Below, piece by piece: positions 11,301 to 23,684 of a DNA stretch of 64,000 nucleotides. The notes below the pieces were generated by a model. The model did not search any database, was not told the origin of the DNA, and was given only the letters and a program-made list of their open reading frames with translations. A program made the translations under genes and the position numbers. Position 1 is the first letter of the stretch, and each line of letters starts with the position of its first letter. The DNA comes from Caprimulgus europaeus (Eukaryota > Chordata > Aves > Caprimulgiformes > Caprimulgidae), in the NCBI GenBank assembly GCA_907165065.1, contig OU015528.1, forward strand, positions 40,415,515 to 40,479,514, written 5' to 3'.

Positions 11301-14300
11301 ACAAAGCCTGTTTAGTCATGTAAACCTGCCCTTAAAACATTGTCTTTCTTTAATTTAACTTCTATTGTCACATATAGATCTTAAACATATGAAAACTATT
11401 AATTGCAGTGGAATTTGAGATCAGATATAAGGCATTTGCATTATTGTGCTGCATAAGGTAAATGTAAGTAATTTTCCCCTTCTGTCTAAAAAAACTTTAA
11501 TCTATAAAAAATGCTTGACTCTTTTCCTGTCTTCTTGCTGCCTATCTAACTTTTCTCTGCTTTTACAATTTCTCTCTGATTTTATATACCAAACTTCTTG
11601 TACTTCTTTATAGCTGATCTTCTGTAAATTATGATTTCATATATTTAAGGAACTGAAATGGCAGTATACAAGTGGGTATAATAACTCAATAATAATAGGC
11701 ATTAAATAAACTCAGACATTAATAACAGGTGTGCTGTCTCTCATCTAAGGCTGCCAAGTATCTTGTTTTCATTTACTGCCAAACTAGGAAAACCTTTTCA
11801 AACAAAAATACTGACATTGTAAAGAGTATTCTATTTTCAAAAGCATTTATTCCACTTTAAAGACAAAATTTCATTGGATTTGCATGGAATTCTCACTCCA
11901 TATTACCCACAGTTCTATATTTAGCCCGGGTTTTCATGTTAAGCTGGCTTCTATCAACTTCAGTTGAATTTTTCATGGTTAATTCCAGTGTAAGTGCATG
12001 GAGAACTGGACTCCACATCTTAAAGAAAATCTTTTCTGATATCTTATGAGTACTACTGTTAATTATCCTTCATTTTCAATAATTTCACACAAAGAAAAAG
12101 TAAAATAAAAAACACAACAAAGAAAATCCCCACAAACTTTACCATTAGTCCCAGTGAAGAGAAAACATACCTGAAACCGTAAAGCTGAGAATGTACATCT
12201 TAATTTTCTACTCAAGCATTATGCAGTAAAGAAACATTTTCATTTTGTATAGCAGTGTCATTGCAAGGAAAGAAAGTGATTTTTTAATAAAGAAAAGGCA
12301 CAGTCATTAGTATTGACAGTATTATGCCTTTGTGATTAATACTGGAAGCATGACTAACTAACATATACAACAGAAAATTATTAATGCAAACTTAAAATTC
12401 AGTTGGGAAATATTGTTTCCATCAAAATTAAGACTTAAAGAATAAATCATCTTTAAAGTGGCAACAAAAATAAGATATAGTTAAGTAATTCTTCAGGTTA
12501 TAAAAAGTGATTTTAACATGCCTGATAGGATGAAATTAAAAATATCATAAACCTCAGAATTATCTAAAGAACTATATTTTTGTATTAAAACTTTGAGCTT
12601 ATTGAGGAAGTTTTAGTAATATTTGCAGAATAAATTACAGATGACAGAGTCATAAAATACACGGATTCTAACAATTTGTTAGAGGAACAGCAATATTTTA
12701 TAGTTGTTAAATCTTTATATTTGTTGCAATAGCATCAATCGTAAAGATTGAGTCTGATATTTTTGCAAATGGATAGCACCTTTTATCACAGTTATTTTCC
12801 ATTTACTGTTAAGTATTAAAAAAATTTGAGATTAGGGTTGTATGAAACATGTCTAACAACACATAAACCAAGATGAATTCTAACTTTGATGAATTTAAGG
12901 TACTGCAGGTAGTCACGCAACCCTCTGCTTAGCAGAACTGCATTTCTCATCTAGGAAGATCTTTAGCTGTCCTTTAAAAACAAAAACGGAATTTTAAAAT
13001 TGAAGAACATTAATAAAAATTCAAACCAAACAAACCAAACAAAAATCTGAAAATATATTTCTAGGATGGAAAGGAGGAAAACTACACTTTGTGTAGTTGG
13101 AAGAGGATTTAAAAAGACATTCATTACGAAGTACTTCATCTGTGGAAAAAAAGCCAATGGGCTGGATTAATTTCTTTAATGGATCTATATGAGAGAGTAA
13201 CATGAACATCATGTTGAGTAACTCTGGAAACTAACCTGCATGAACTAATAATCCATGAAAGCGTGTCACTGGCACTGTCAATGATAAGTGAACATGCTTG
13301 TTATGATACAATATCCATTTTCAAGGGGGACTTATTAAGTTGATTTTAATATCAAATAAATGTCTGGTCATATTTCAGTTTCAAAAGTCCAACTCTTATG
13401 GACAAGCATACTAGAAGTCTGTGACAACAGATGAAAGTTAAGCTTTCTGATGATGTTATTCAGTGTTTCAGGGAACAACACCACCACCATAAATTTCTGC
13501 ATCTGTATATGTTAAGAAACATTACTGTGGCCTCTATCTTTAGTATGGGATACCTTTAAGATCCTTGTAAAATCTTGAAAGTGTTAAAAGATGTGAGAAG
13601 GCAGACTGGAAGGTGTGAAGAAGCATAACTGGATTTCTTATTCACATGAAGTAAATCCTAATATAAATGTAAAACATTTAAATTACAAGTTTCAAAAAAT
13701 AGAAGAAACAATTCTATGAAAACTAATAAAAAAGTATCAAAGTAGCTAAACCCTTATTGTCTCAGGAAACTGATACTGCTGTTACCTTAACGAGGAAGAT
13801 ATTTCATATTCAGATAAAGATCAGTCATAATAATGCTTGTTGTCATATCACTTTTTTCAGTCTTTCACATCTAAATATGAGATTGGGAAGAATGACGGAA
13901 GAATAACATTCCTCACACAAGAAAGCAGATGAAATTTAGGCCTTCCTCTCCTGATTTCATTGTTTGAATTCAGAACACATAGAACAGAACAATGGGACAT
14001 TCATTTTCTCTAAATTCATGGTTCAAAGATAGATAGGCCTAATCAGTCTAAGCCTATGACAATAAACTTGATAGTCTTAAAAAGGTGAGAGAAACTACTT
14101 CTGGCTGAAGGTACCAAAGTGGGTGATTAGCCTAACAATAGACAGCACAGTTCTTTCTTTCAGCTTGTCTGTAAAATAAAATATCTGTTTCTTTGATGTA
14201 ATGCCGTAATAACTGAATAACTGTTTCAAATTACTAGATCTTTACTATTTTAAATAATAGAGATTTATTAAAAATGCAGACAGTCTACAGCAGTTCCCAA

Positions 14301-14519
14301 TCTCTATTTGTGAGAATTCCCCAGTGTGCCACTCATTTTGGTACCCTCACAGGAAGTGGCAATGCATACATACCCACTTGAACTGTCATGATTATGCAGT
14401 GGTCCTCTTGTTTAATTCTGTGCACAACAGGGATTAGCTAGTCTCTCCCTAAAGATTTAAGACACATTTCTGATTCTGTGTCTACTTTCACAACTAGTGT
14501 GATGATTACAAGTGGATTA
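11301..14519. other. AT-rich sequence without recognised features
   Basis: No transposon, RNA gene or convincing exon was seen. A short A/C-rich tract with an AAACC/AAAC pattern lies near 13020-13045. Open frames at 12963-13212 (minus) are low-complexity or unsupported. Confidence 0.5.
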
Positions 14520-15060
14520 GCAGATCAGGGCAATAAAGACCCGACAGCTACATTACACACACTTAGATGGGAAGATTTATATGGCACCACAGTTAGTCTG
14601 ACCATCTGGACTAAACTATCATCAGTGCCAGAGTGCTGCAAGGGCCAGCAATTCCCTCCAAGCTGGGGCTGGGAGTAGTGGTGGGACCACATAGTGGGCA
14701 GCAGGGCAGGTGTTGGGAGACAGAGCCCGACCCACCTATCCAGCCACAAACAGGGTAGCTGGGGGAACACTGAGGCAACACCAGCCCCAGGCAGCTCCAT
14801 AAGGACTAGCCTGGGCTAAGGCCAGGCTGGGACATTGGTCCATAGGTGGATAGTCATAATCTGGCCTGGTGAGAGTAATGAGTGTCTGATACAACCCTTG
14901 GATGGCTGGGCAGGGCTGCAGGAATGGAGCTGGCTGAAGCTGTCCAGGCCATCAGCTGACAGTTGGACTGATGTGAAACACCTTATTCCCACAACCACAG
15001 ATAAAACCACACTGAACCTTTGGTAACCCCAACAGAGAGAAGTTGGCAAAGAAAGAAAGA
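14520..15060. other. GC-richer block of unknown origin
   Basis: This roughly 540-base block stands out from its AT-rich flanks by higher GC and by short open frames on both strands (14478-14678 plus, 14525-14800 minus, 14816-15064 minus). The overlapping frames have no family signature. The composition is like that of a degraded LTR or other inserted repeat, but I found no terminal repeats, target duplication or match to the other LTRs in the window. It could also be an old retrocopy. Confidence 0.4.
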
Positions 15061-16399
15061 ACAAGGAAAAATTAAAAAAAAAGAAAATGAAAGGGGTTCA
15101 GTAACAAGATACATCAGCAAAGGAAAAGGCAAGGAGTACAGGAAATTATATCAATACAAGAAAAAATCTCTGTGGGAGACAAAAGAATGAGCTGTAAAAC
15201 CTGAGGGCTGGCCATTGACAGCAGGTGTTAAAGAACAATTTTGTCTTCTTATATAGCATTTCAGATACAATGAGATTCTCAGTGGTTTGAAATCATGCTT
15301 TTATTATGAGTGCTTGGCAGGCACAGAAGTAAGTGTCACAACCCCACTTACTATTTTGGAAGCTTGTGTCTGCACAATGAGAAAGCACATGGTACTCAGC
15401 TGGAGTGGATACTCCAGTTAAAGGAATCTTGTTTATGTATACTTTGCAGTCAAAACCAATCACAATAAATGAGGAGGATCAGGGGGTTCCTTTCAGAAGT
15501 GTATTACTGTTCCAAACTAGAATACTAATGAAACATAAAGCACAGGCAACGCATACTCAAGAACATCAGACCTTAAAACAATGTACTAGCTACTGTCTTA
15601 TCAGATACTATAAAACTAGATCATCTGAGTTCAGAGAGGAACACAAAGGAGGATAAATTACTTCAAATACATTACAAAAGAAATAAATGATCAACCAGAT
15701 AGAAAAATTGCAAAATCCACACAGTGAATGCAGTAACTTTAAAATAAAATGACTTATCGAAAGAGTGACATATATCTCCTACTCTCCACCTTTACTATTA
15801 CTCAGTTTAGTGTCAGTAGTGTATTATTTATGAATATGTCATGATGAGTGGCATACATAGTCCTATTGCCAGATACTAAAACAATGAAAAAAAATTACTG
15901 TTTTCTATTTTCCTTTTTTTTTGTTTTAAATTCTTTTTACTCCCTGTTAACTGACCAAGACTTTTAGGATAGTACTTTTTAAAAAATGGCAGTTGATAAA
16001 ACCAAAAAAAACAAAACTCTCAACCTAGTGATGATTAAACTGCAGCTATTTTCTTTTTTGTAGTGATTCAGCAAGAAAAAAAAAACCCTCTGTATGTTTT
16101 ACATAAAGTCCAAAAAATGTGCAGTTAGCTGAATGTGAGACAGTTCTCTTTTCCTGAAAAAAATTAGGCACCTATCTAAGAAAGTGGAGTCACATTACTT
16201 CCTCCCAGTAAATTAAGTTTCTGACATCAGTAAAAAAATCTCTACACAAATATGTACGTTCTTGTAACAAATTAGGAAAAAATCTCATAAATAATGAAGG
16301 CAGCATGGGGTTTTTGAGTACATCACTCTCAGAGCTCTTTTGGAGAAATTATAGCTTGAAAAATAGTACCTTTACTATTTAAATTAATGAGGTTACTTC
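15061..16399. other. AT-rich sequence without recognised features
   Basis: It contains several A- or T-rich low-complexity stretches (for example around 15900-15930 and 16075-16085). No gene or transposon was recognised. An open frame at 15405-15656 (plus, 83 codons) has no recognisable domain. Confidence 0.5.
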
Positions 16400-18195
16400 T
16401 GTTCCTCTCTGCAAACCTCCTGTTATATTCCTCTGCACAAGTACATTTTACATTTTGTTCCGAAGGTGGCTACATTTCAGAAGTGGATTAAACACTAACC
16501 AGCATTCCACTTTATGTACATTTGAAAAGCATTTTGTAATGAAAGGTTCTTTGAACATGTGAAATAATGTACAGGTAACTGTCTAAAATGAGTTTTGGAA
16601 GATTTGCCCACTATAGAAGAAGAACAGGTTCAGGAACACCTAAGGAACCTGAAAGTGTGCAAGTCCATGGGACCTGATGGGATGCATCTGTGGGTTCTGA
16701 GGGAACTGGCAAATGAAGTTGCGAAGCCATTATCTATCATGTTTGAGAAGTCCTGACAGGCTGGTGAAGTTCCTGCAGAGTGGAAAAAGGGGAACATAAC
16801 CCCCATTTTTAAAAAGGGAAACAAGGAAGACCCGGGGAACTACAGGCCAGTCAGTCTCACCTCAGTGACAGGCCAGATCATGGAGCAGATACTCCCTGAA
16901 ACTATGCTACGGCACATGGAGAATGAGAAGGTGATTGGTGACAACCAGCATGGTTTCACCAAGGGCAAATCGTGCCTGACCAATCTGGTGGCCTTTTATG
17001 ATGGGGTTACAACACTGTTGGATAAGACTAAAGCAACTGATGTCATCTACCTGGACTTGTGCAAGGCGTTTGACACCATCCCGCATCCTTGTCGCTAAAT
17101 TGGAAACATGTGGGTTTGATGGATGGACCACTCAGTGGGTAAGGAAATGGCTGGATGGTCGCACTCAAAGAGTTGTGTTCAACAGCTCAATAACTGAGTA
17201 GAAACCAGTGGCGAGTGGTGTCCCTCAAGGGTCAGTACTGGGGCCAGTGCTCTTCAACATCTTTGTCAGTGACACGGACAGTGGGATTGAGTGCACCCTC
17301 AGCAAGTTTGCCAACGACACCAAGCTGAGTGGTGTGGCTGACACACTGGAGGGGCGGGATGCCATTCAGAGGGACCTTGAGAGGCTTGAGAGGTGGGCCT
17401 GTGCCAACCTCATGGAGTTCAACAAGGCCAAATGCAAGGCCCTGCACCTGGGTCAGGGCAATCCCAAACATGAATATAGGCTGGGCGATGAGTGGCTTGA
17501 GGTCAACTCCAAATAGAAGGACTTGGGAGTGGTGGTAGATGAGAAGATCAACATGAGCCGGCAATGTGCGCTTGCAGCCCAGAAGGCCAACCGTATCCTG
17601 GGCTGCATCATGAGAAGCATGGCCAGCAGGTCGAGGGAGGTGATTCTCCCCTTCTATTCTGCTCTTGTAAGACCCCACCTGGAGTACTGTGTCCAGTTCT
17701 GGAGCCCTCAACACAAGAGAGACATGGGCCTGTTAGAAAGAGTCCAGAGGAGGGCCACAAGGATGATCTGAGGGCTGGAGCACTGGTCCTGTGAGGACAG
17801 GCTGAGTGAGTTGGGGCTGTTCAGCCTGGAAAAGAAAAGGCTTCGGGGAGATCTTATAGCGGCCTTCCAGTACCTGAAAGGGCTACAAGAAAACTGGGGA
17901 GGGACTTTTTATAAGGGCAGTTAGTGATAGAACAAGGGGTAATGACTGTAAACTCTAAGAGAGTAGGTTTAGATCAGATATTAGGAAGAAATTCTTCACT
18001 GTCAGGGTGGTCAGACACAGGAACAAGTTGCCCAAGGAAGTTGTGGATGCCCCCCTCCCTGGAAGTGTTGAAGGCCAGGTTGGATGAGGCTATGAGCAAC
18101 CTGGTCTAGTGGAAGATGTCTCTGCTCATGGCAGGGGAGTTGGAACTAGATGATCTTTAAGGTCCCTTTCAACCCTAACCATTCTATGATTCTAA
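16400..18195 (+). mobile_element. CR1 LINE, 5'-truncated, with reverse-transcriptase region
   Basis: CR1 identity is shown by the 3' terminus (AACCATTCTATGATTCTA) and by reverse-transcriptase text: [10 protein letters not shown], a [12 protein letters not shown] block, [42 protein letters not shown], then the palm and the C-terminal RILGC...[13 protein letters not shown] region. CR1 similarity begins near 16597. The ~190 bases before it (16400-16596) do not read as CR1 ORF2, but they are shared with the copy at 10468, so they form one block with the CR1. The 3' untranslated region runs from about 17772 to the end. The element is dead and cannot encode an active enzyme. No target-site duplication was found, as is usual for CR1. 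Confidence 0.92.
16600..17771 (+). pseudogene. CR1 ORF2 reverse-transcriptase remnant
   Basis: Recognisable residues run from [15 protein letters not shown] through the reverse-transcriptase fingers, palm and thumb. The product, if intact, would nick and reverse-transcribe CR1 RNA at genomic targets. This copy has a TGA replacing Trp in the EKSW motif (16754-16756), a small deletion and frame change after the DTIPH motif near 17090, a TAG before [10 protein letters not shown] near 17200, and another TAG before [10 protein letters not shown] near 17515. The catalytic FADD motif reads FAND, losing the first aspartate of the dyad. The endonuclease domain is absent through 5' truncation. These are ordinary decay lesions of an old LINE. 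Confidence 0.88.
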
Positions 18196-21100
18196 GATGA
18201 GAGAAAAGAAATTAAAAGGATAAAGAAGGTTGTTTTGTATTTCCTAGTGAGAATCAGAAAAAGAACACTTTTTCTGTCACCATCTTCATTATCACTTATT
18301 ATTTTTTTTTGACTACCTTGTTTATTAGCTGTGGAGTTTATCAAAAACTTAACATAATTTAAAATTGTAGTATTGAGTGAAAATTGGTCCACAAGTGTCT
18401 TATTACATCATCACCAATACATTTAAAAGTTTATTTTCCATGGCACACAATCCTTGCAAGTTTTGATGTCCTGAAAGGAACAATAGTGGAGCTTTGTGCT
18501 ATCTGCTGCATGTGTGAGGACCTCTAGGAAGTCTTATTATTGTAACAAACAAATGACCCACAAACTTCAGTTAATTAAATCTTACAAACTCTGTCAAATT
18601 AGATGATAATAATATTCCTAGTTCATATGATAAGAAAGGAATTGTCCAGATCATTTTAAAATTTGAAACAAAATATTATTTTTCTGAATCTCAGCAATGT
18701 TTTCTATGTTGCTTACCCGTAAAATGCAAGGAATTTTTATAATAGTTATATGTACTACCTGTCCATGTAAAGTTTTATTTTTCTGTTCATATATCCAATG
18801 GCCAAAGCAGCATGTAGATTTACAAATACTGAGGAAATTATTTCAGATAGTTGTATGGAGAGAAGGGATTGAAAAATGTCAATAGTTTTTCTTTTATAGG
18901 TAGCAAGAAAGCTTCAGTTCAAATGTTCAGATATATATATATATATATACAAGTATTTTACTTTGTCCATTAATAAACTAAGCATCTGTGCTTTTCCTAA
19001 CACTGGAATAGCTTTTCATCTTTTAATTTATTTTTAATATTTAAAAGATTTCAGATTATATTTAGATCAAAAATTTAAAAAATATATAAACATATACCAT
19101 TTTTCAGTTCTTCCCCAGAACTATCAACAAACTGATAATTAGCAAATATCAGCAGAACTAGCCTCAAAAATTCAAGAAAAGCACTGACTTAAACAGCTCT
19201 GTCAAGCAGAAAGATTCATATCTTGTAAGATGCTTTTTTTAAGGTTAGAAATAATTCTCTTTATACCACCTAATGATTCAGATTTATCCTAATCCTTTTA
19301 TTAACTGGCAAGGAATAGGGAAAAAATGAATAATTATGGCTAAATCATATGAATCTCAACTCTATAACAGAGTTTGCATTACAGAATTTCAAGAGCTGTT
19401 TCTGCTAGACTTACTCATGCTCAGTAGTTTTATCACACCAGTGGTAATATTAAGAACATGTTAGTACTCAGCATGTAATTTTGGTAGGATCACACTAAAT
19501 AAATTATATGCATAGAATTTCTTCATTAATTAAATGTACTACAGAACACAAGGGAAACTCCCCATACAAAGATCTTCCTTTTAAGTCACAATAGAAAAAA
19601 AAATAATAAGGTGACTCATAAGCAGATGAATTAGACAAAGCATAATTTAAGATAATTTAAACATAATATATATTTTTAAATTTTGACTGAAATAGAGAAT
19701 TAGGATGAGTTATACAATTTAGGGTAGGCATTTGTTTGTTTTCTGGTTTTGTTTTTTTGTTGTTGTTGTTGTTGTTTTTCTTTTTCTGATTTTAACAGTA
19801 CCACAGTTTAGAGCTAGGAACCCAACTTCCCAACCCTCCTGTACCTCAGGCACTCTAACTCCCTTTCCAGGAAATGCCCTAATAACATGTCTAGTCTTTG
19901 CCCCCTAAAAGTAATTAGATTAAGTTAGAGTACTTTTATATTAACTAGGAAGTATGTGTTTGAACCCACTATAATTTAAGATAAGTAGGGTTTCTTATAT
20001 CTTTCTGTACAGGTGCTCTGGAGTGATTTAAAAAGATATATCGTTCACTTTTTTGAGAACTACTTCTGCTTTCCAAGTAATGAAATACCTACTTTGCAGC
20101 CTGGAGTTAACCACCTCTTTAGACAAAATGTTGTGCTTAATGCCTCTCATTAACTAACTCCATACATATCCTAATGGGGATATTAGGTACCTAGACTGTC
20201 ATTAGTCAACAGAGTCAAGAGAGGTAGAGTATCTGGTTTTCAAACTGTTTCACACTGAAAGGCTATTTCTCTTCAGAGACAGGCTATTGCCTGCCTACCA
20301 TGGACAACTGAATGCTAATAGAGTACATAGTTCCCTAATGTACAAAATTTTTGGCAAATTTTGGAGCGTAAAATAAGATATAACTACCTTTATGATCTTC
20401 AAAATTGAGTAAATTTAACAATTTCATATTGAATCAACTGTGCTTTTCAAAAACATCAAAAATCTTTGAACACAAATCAGATTCATTCTCCAAATGTAGT
20501 GAATATAGAAAAAGATTTCAGGACAGCCAATCCCAGTTAGATTTACTTGCAGAATTTCAGCCAATCTGATAAAATAAAAAGACTTGCATATATTAAAAAT
20601 AATTGTCTAAACAAGATTTACAGATACTAAGAGAAAATATGTTCAGGTAATTCAAGATTATTATGTTTCTGTACGTTGTTGGCATACTGTGAGAAATGCA
20701 ACTCTTTTTTCTGAAAAATGTGAATGTCATAAAATAACTAAAGCCAAATTTTGTTAGACTTAATTTTGTGTAATAAACTTTTTAAATTCTGCATTTGTAT
20801 CCCAAATGGAAGAGAAGGTATTCTTAAGTCTCAAAGCTTACTAGACTTGCAGAGAAAGAACACATCTCACACAATCAACTATAATAGTGTAGATTTATTT
20901 ATGCACACACACACACATTATTAGAGGTAATTATTTACCTTGCTATCACATTTTAATTGGAATTAAAAGATATGAAAGTGTGCCTTATTGATTCATTAAG
21001 GTTTGCATACCTCCAACTTCCTGAGATATTTTTTATTAAATCACTTCTAAAAAACTTATTGTAGATTATTATTACAATTTGGCATTGAATTGTAGCATAT

Positions 21101-21210
21101 GATTTATAAAAATAATACATAACAACAACTTTGGAAAAACTTCAAATTCTTCAAAATGATTGTCAAGGGAAGAAGAAGACAAGTGAAAGAAAAAAGATGA
21201 AGAAAAGAAG
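18196..21210. other. AT-rich sequence with small microsatellites
   Basis: No gene or transposon was recognised. There are small tandem repeats: (AT)n at 18931-18949, (TTG)n at about 19758-19775 and a short (CA)n near 20903-20915. The rest looks like unique intronic or intergenic sequence. Confidence 0.55.
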
Positions 21211-21404
21211 AAAAGAAAAGAAAAGAAAAGAAAAGAAAAGAAAAGAAAAGAAAAGAAAAGAAAAGAAAAGAAAAGAAAAGAAAAGAAAAGAAAAGAAAAG
21301 AAAAGAAAAGAAAAGAAAAGAAAAGAAAAGAAAAGAAAAGAAAAGAAAAGAAAAGAAAAGAAAAGAAAAGAAAAGAAAAGAAAAGAAAAGAAAAGAAAAG
21401 AAAG
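21211..21404 (+). repeat. (AAAAG)38 microsatellite
   Basis: Thirty-eight perfect tandem copies of AAAAG run from 21211 to 21400, with a short AAAG tail and imperfect A/G-rich sequence just before. The long open frames across it (Lys/Arg/Glu on plus, Phe/Leu/Ser on minus) are artefacts of a stop-free 5-mer and are not genes. The strand is purely purine, so triplex (H-DNA) formation is possible in principle. The absence of interruptions suggests recent expansion and length polymorphism. Confidence 0.98.
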
Positions 21405-21579
21405 ACATGAATAATGCTTCAGAACAGCAATGCTATAATGAAACATACATTAAATATAATAAGATACTGAGATACTGCAATGAAAACTATAGGTGCTTTG
21501 CAAAGATGATCTTTTTTTTCTTTAAATTGAAAAAATGTCGTTTACCTGCAGTTCAGCTTTCTAGCATTCATTTAGCTGT

Positions 21580-22740
21580 GACATTGTAATATATAGAGAC
21601 CTTCCTTAAGAGATCTTACAAGGGACGGCCATCCCTTGTACACTTGGGCCACTATCCCCTGTGTACTTGGGGCTGGGAGTTCCTCCTGATTGGCTGCTGG
21701 AGCCCAGTGTGGTGTGCCCCAAGGCCTTGGGGGTCTCTGGCTCAGGTGTACAGACACAAGAGCTGCTCTATAGATGACATGTATCACACACAGATCTCCC
21801 CCCACACACACACTTGATGGCCACACACACAGACACAGACAAGGCACTGCCTTCAAACAGCAACATACTGTAACACTACCAGGACTCACTTACACACAGC
21901 TGCAGGCAGCCAAGTCCACTCCTCTTTTGCTGGCAGAGACAGAAACTCACTAGTGAAAGCACACAGACACTGACCACTCCCTGGGTTCACAAGCATACAC
22001 ACATCTGTATACCGGAGGCACCAGCATAGCCCCCCTGTCTGTCCAACACTCCTACCCAGATCATGGATCCTCTTACCTCGTTCATGGTCATGAGTATCCC
22101 ACTCACCAGCTAGCCCATCTTGGTGCTCCCTTGTAAAAAGACACATGTATGCAGAGATTCACTGGCACCCCTCATTTGTGGGTCCTCTCAAATATTAGCA
22201 TGGACCCTCTACCCACCTAAAACCCCTTGGGACTACTACTTCACCAGCTAGTCGTGCTTGAATTGTGCTAGAAAATTGCACGTAATACCCCATTCACAAG
22301 CGCAGTTTTAGGGAAGGCAAGATACTGGCCCTCACCAACAGCTGGCACCAGGCATGTGGGCTGTGATCCACAAGCCCTCTTCTGCTGCCAGCGCTGAGCT
22401 CCTCACTTGCCCCAGTTATGCTGGTCCCTCACAGTAGCTGGTTTTTGAGGCACATGTTTCTCTCTCCTGTGGCTGGTGGTCACTACACTCATCCACTGCA
22501 GTTGCTGGCACTGAGACCCCTAGTAGCTCCAGTAGTTGACACCACTGGGGCACCTATACTCTGGGTGGACTCTAGTTGCTAACACCAAATCATTCAGGCT
22601 CATCTCACCGGTGACTGTCACTTAGTCTTTACAGCACTCACATGCACAGGAGAGAGGGTGAGATTACATTAAAAGAGAGTTAAGAAAGAATTTAACAAGA
22701 AGATGAGACAGACAATCACATGCAGTGCTTGGTCAGACAA
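21580..22740. repeat. GC-rich block, probably LTR-type repeat
   Basis: A sharp rise in GC begins near 21600 and fades near 22640-22740, giving about 1.1 kb, a normal LTR length. It includes CA-rich patches (21780-21840) and an inverted repeat ACAAGGGA...TCCCTTGT near 21618-21640. The orientation is uncertain. It does not match the two LTR types found elsewhere in the window, and I could not fix termini or a target duplication. Frames on the minus strand (21572-21889, 21886-22146) carry no recognisable domain. Confidence 0.4.
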
Positions 22741-23680
22741 GTGTACTGACTTAAAATGTTTTGCATGCAGTTGGCATCTTTTATTTCCCTCTCTGTTACC
22801 CTCTTTGTTCTTCCCTGATTCCCTTAACCTAAATGTTCCTTAATAATTTTTACAGTTTCCCAGACCCCCTTGAAAATCCCCAGCCTCATGTTCATCTTGT
22901 TTTCCTTTTCTTATCAGTTGCAAAGTCCAAATGGCCTTCTCCAAAGCTGTGCTTGGGGTTTTTTAATGATCCATCAATTAGTAATTGGAGGCTTTTGGTC
23001 TTTGTCACTGTCTCTGTTATTCCTTGTTTTCTGTTAGGTTTATGTCTCCCTGTGTTCTTATTTATCAGTGCCCTATTTACTTATTACTCCCTTTTGCATT
23101 GAAAAGATCCTTGATTATTGGATCACCTTGATGAAGCAGAGGTTTTCACCTTTAATATAACTTTACAGCCTTATTTACTGAATTCCAGATTACCTATCTG
23201 CCATTTTTACTTCTACCTCTGACAATGATACTCAACAAGGAGCCACTAAAGGAAAATATATATTTTTTTTCAGATGAAAAGCCAATTGCATCTGTTTCTT
23301 TTTGAACAATTAGGTGACTTACCCCTTGCCCCATTATTGCTCCTGTTTTATAGCCTCTCCATATTTTATCATTGCTTTCCCCGTTCTCATAGCATAGTCA
23401 TACAGTCTGTTCATATTTCAATCTGTAATGCAAACACATTCATTCATGATTGACTAACTTTGAAAAACCAAAATAAGTACCTTTATTTTTTCCCCCTATT
23501 TCTACATAAATTTTCTTTTATCCCATTATCCAGATAACATCTATTGTGTGCTAAGGTGTCAGACCTCACAATTTCACGTTCAAGACCTTTGTTCTCACTA
23601 GAAGTTTTAAACAAGCCAGTTTCTGCCTACAGTTCCTTTGTGATTGTTTCCCTTCACATGTGCCAACCATATGCTCATTT
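22741..23680. other. Sequence without recognised features
   Basis: A pyrimidine-rich open frame (22833-23102, plus, 89 codons) encodes a hydrophobic, Phe/Leu-rich peptide. Its composition simply follows the T/C-rich DNA and no family is recognised. Part of the stretch could be unrecognised, decayed retroviral sequence upstream of the fossil that starts near 23685. Confidence 0.4.
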
Positions 23681-23684
23681 AATG

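Noticed and set aside
17232-17714. 160-codon minus-strand frame
   Set aside because: Antisense shadow of the CR1 reverse-transcriptase region.
21072-21589. Long Lys/Arg/Glu and Phe/Leu/Ser open frames
   Set aside because: They are translations of the (AAAAG)n tract, which contains no stop codons; not genes.
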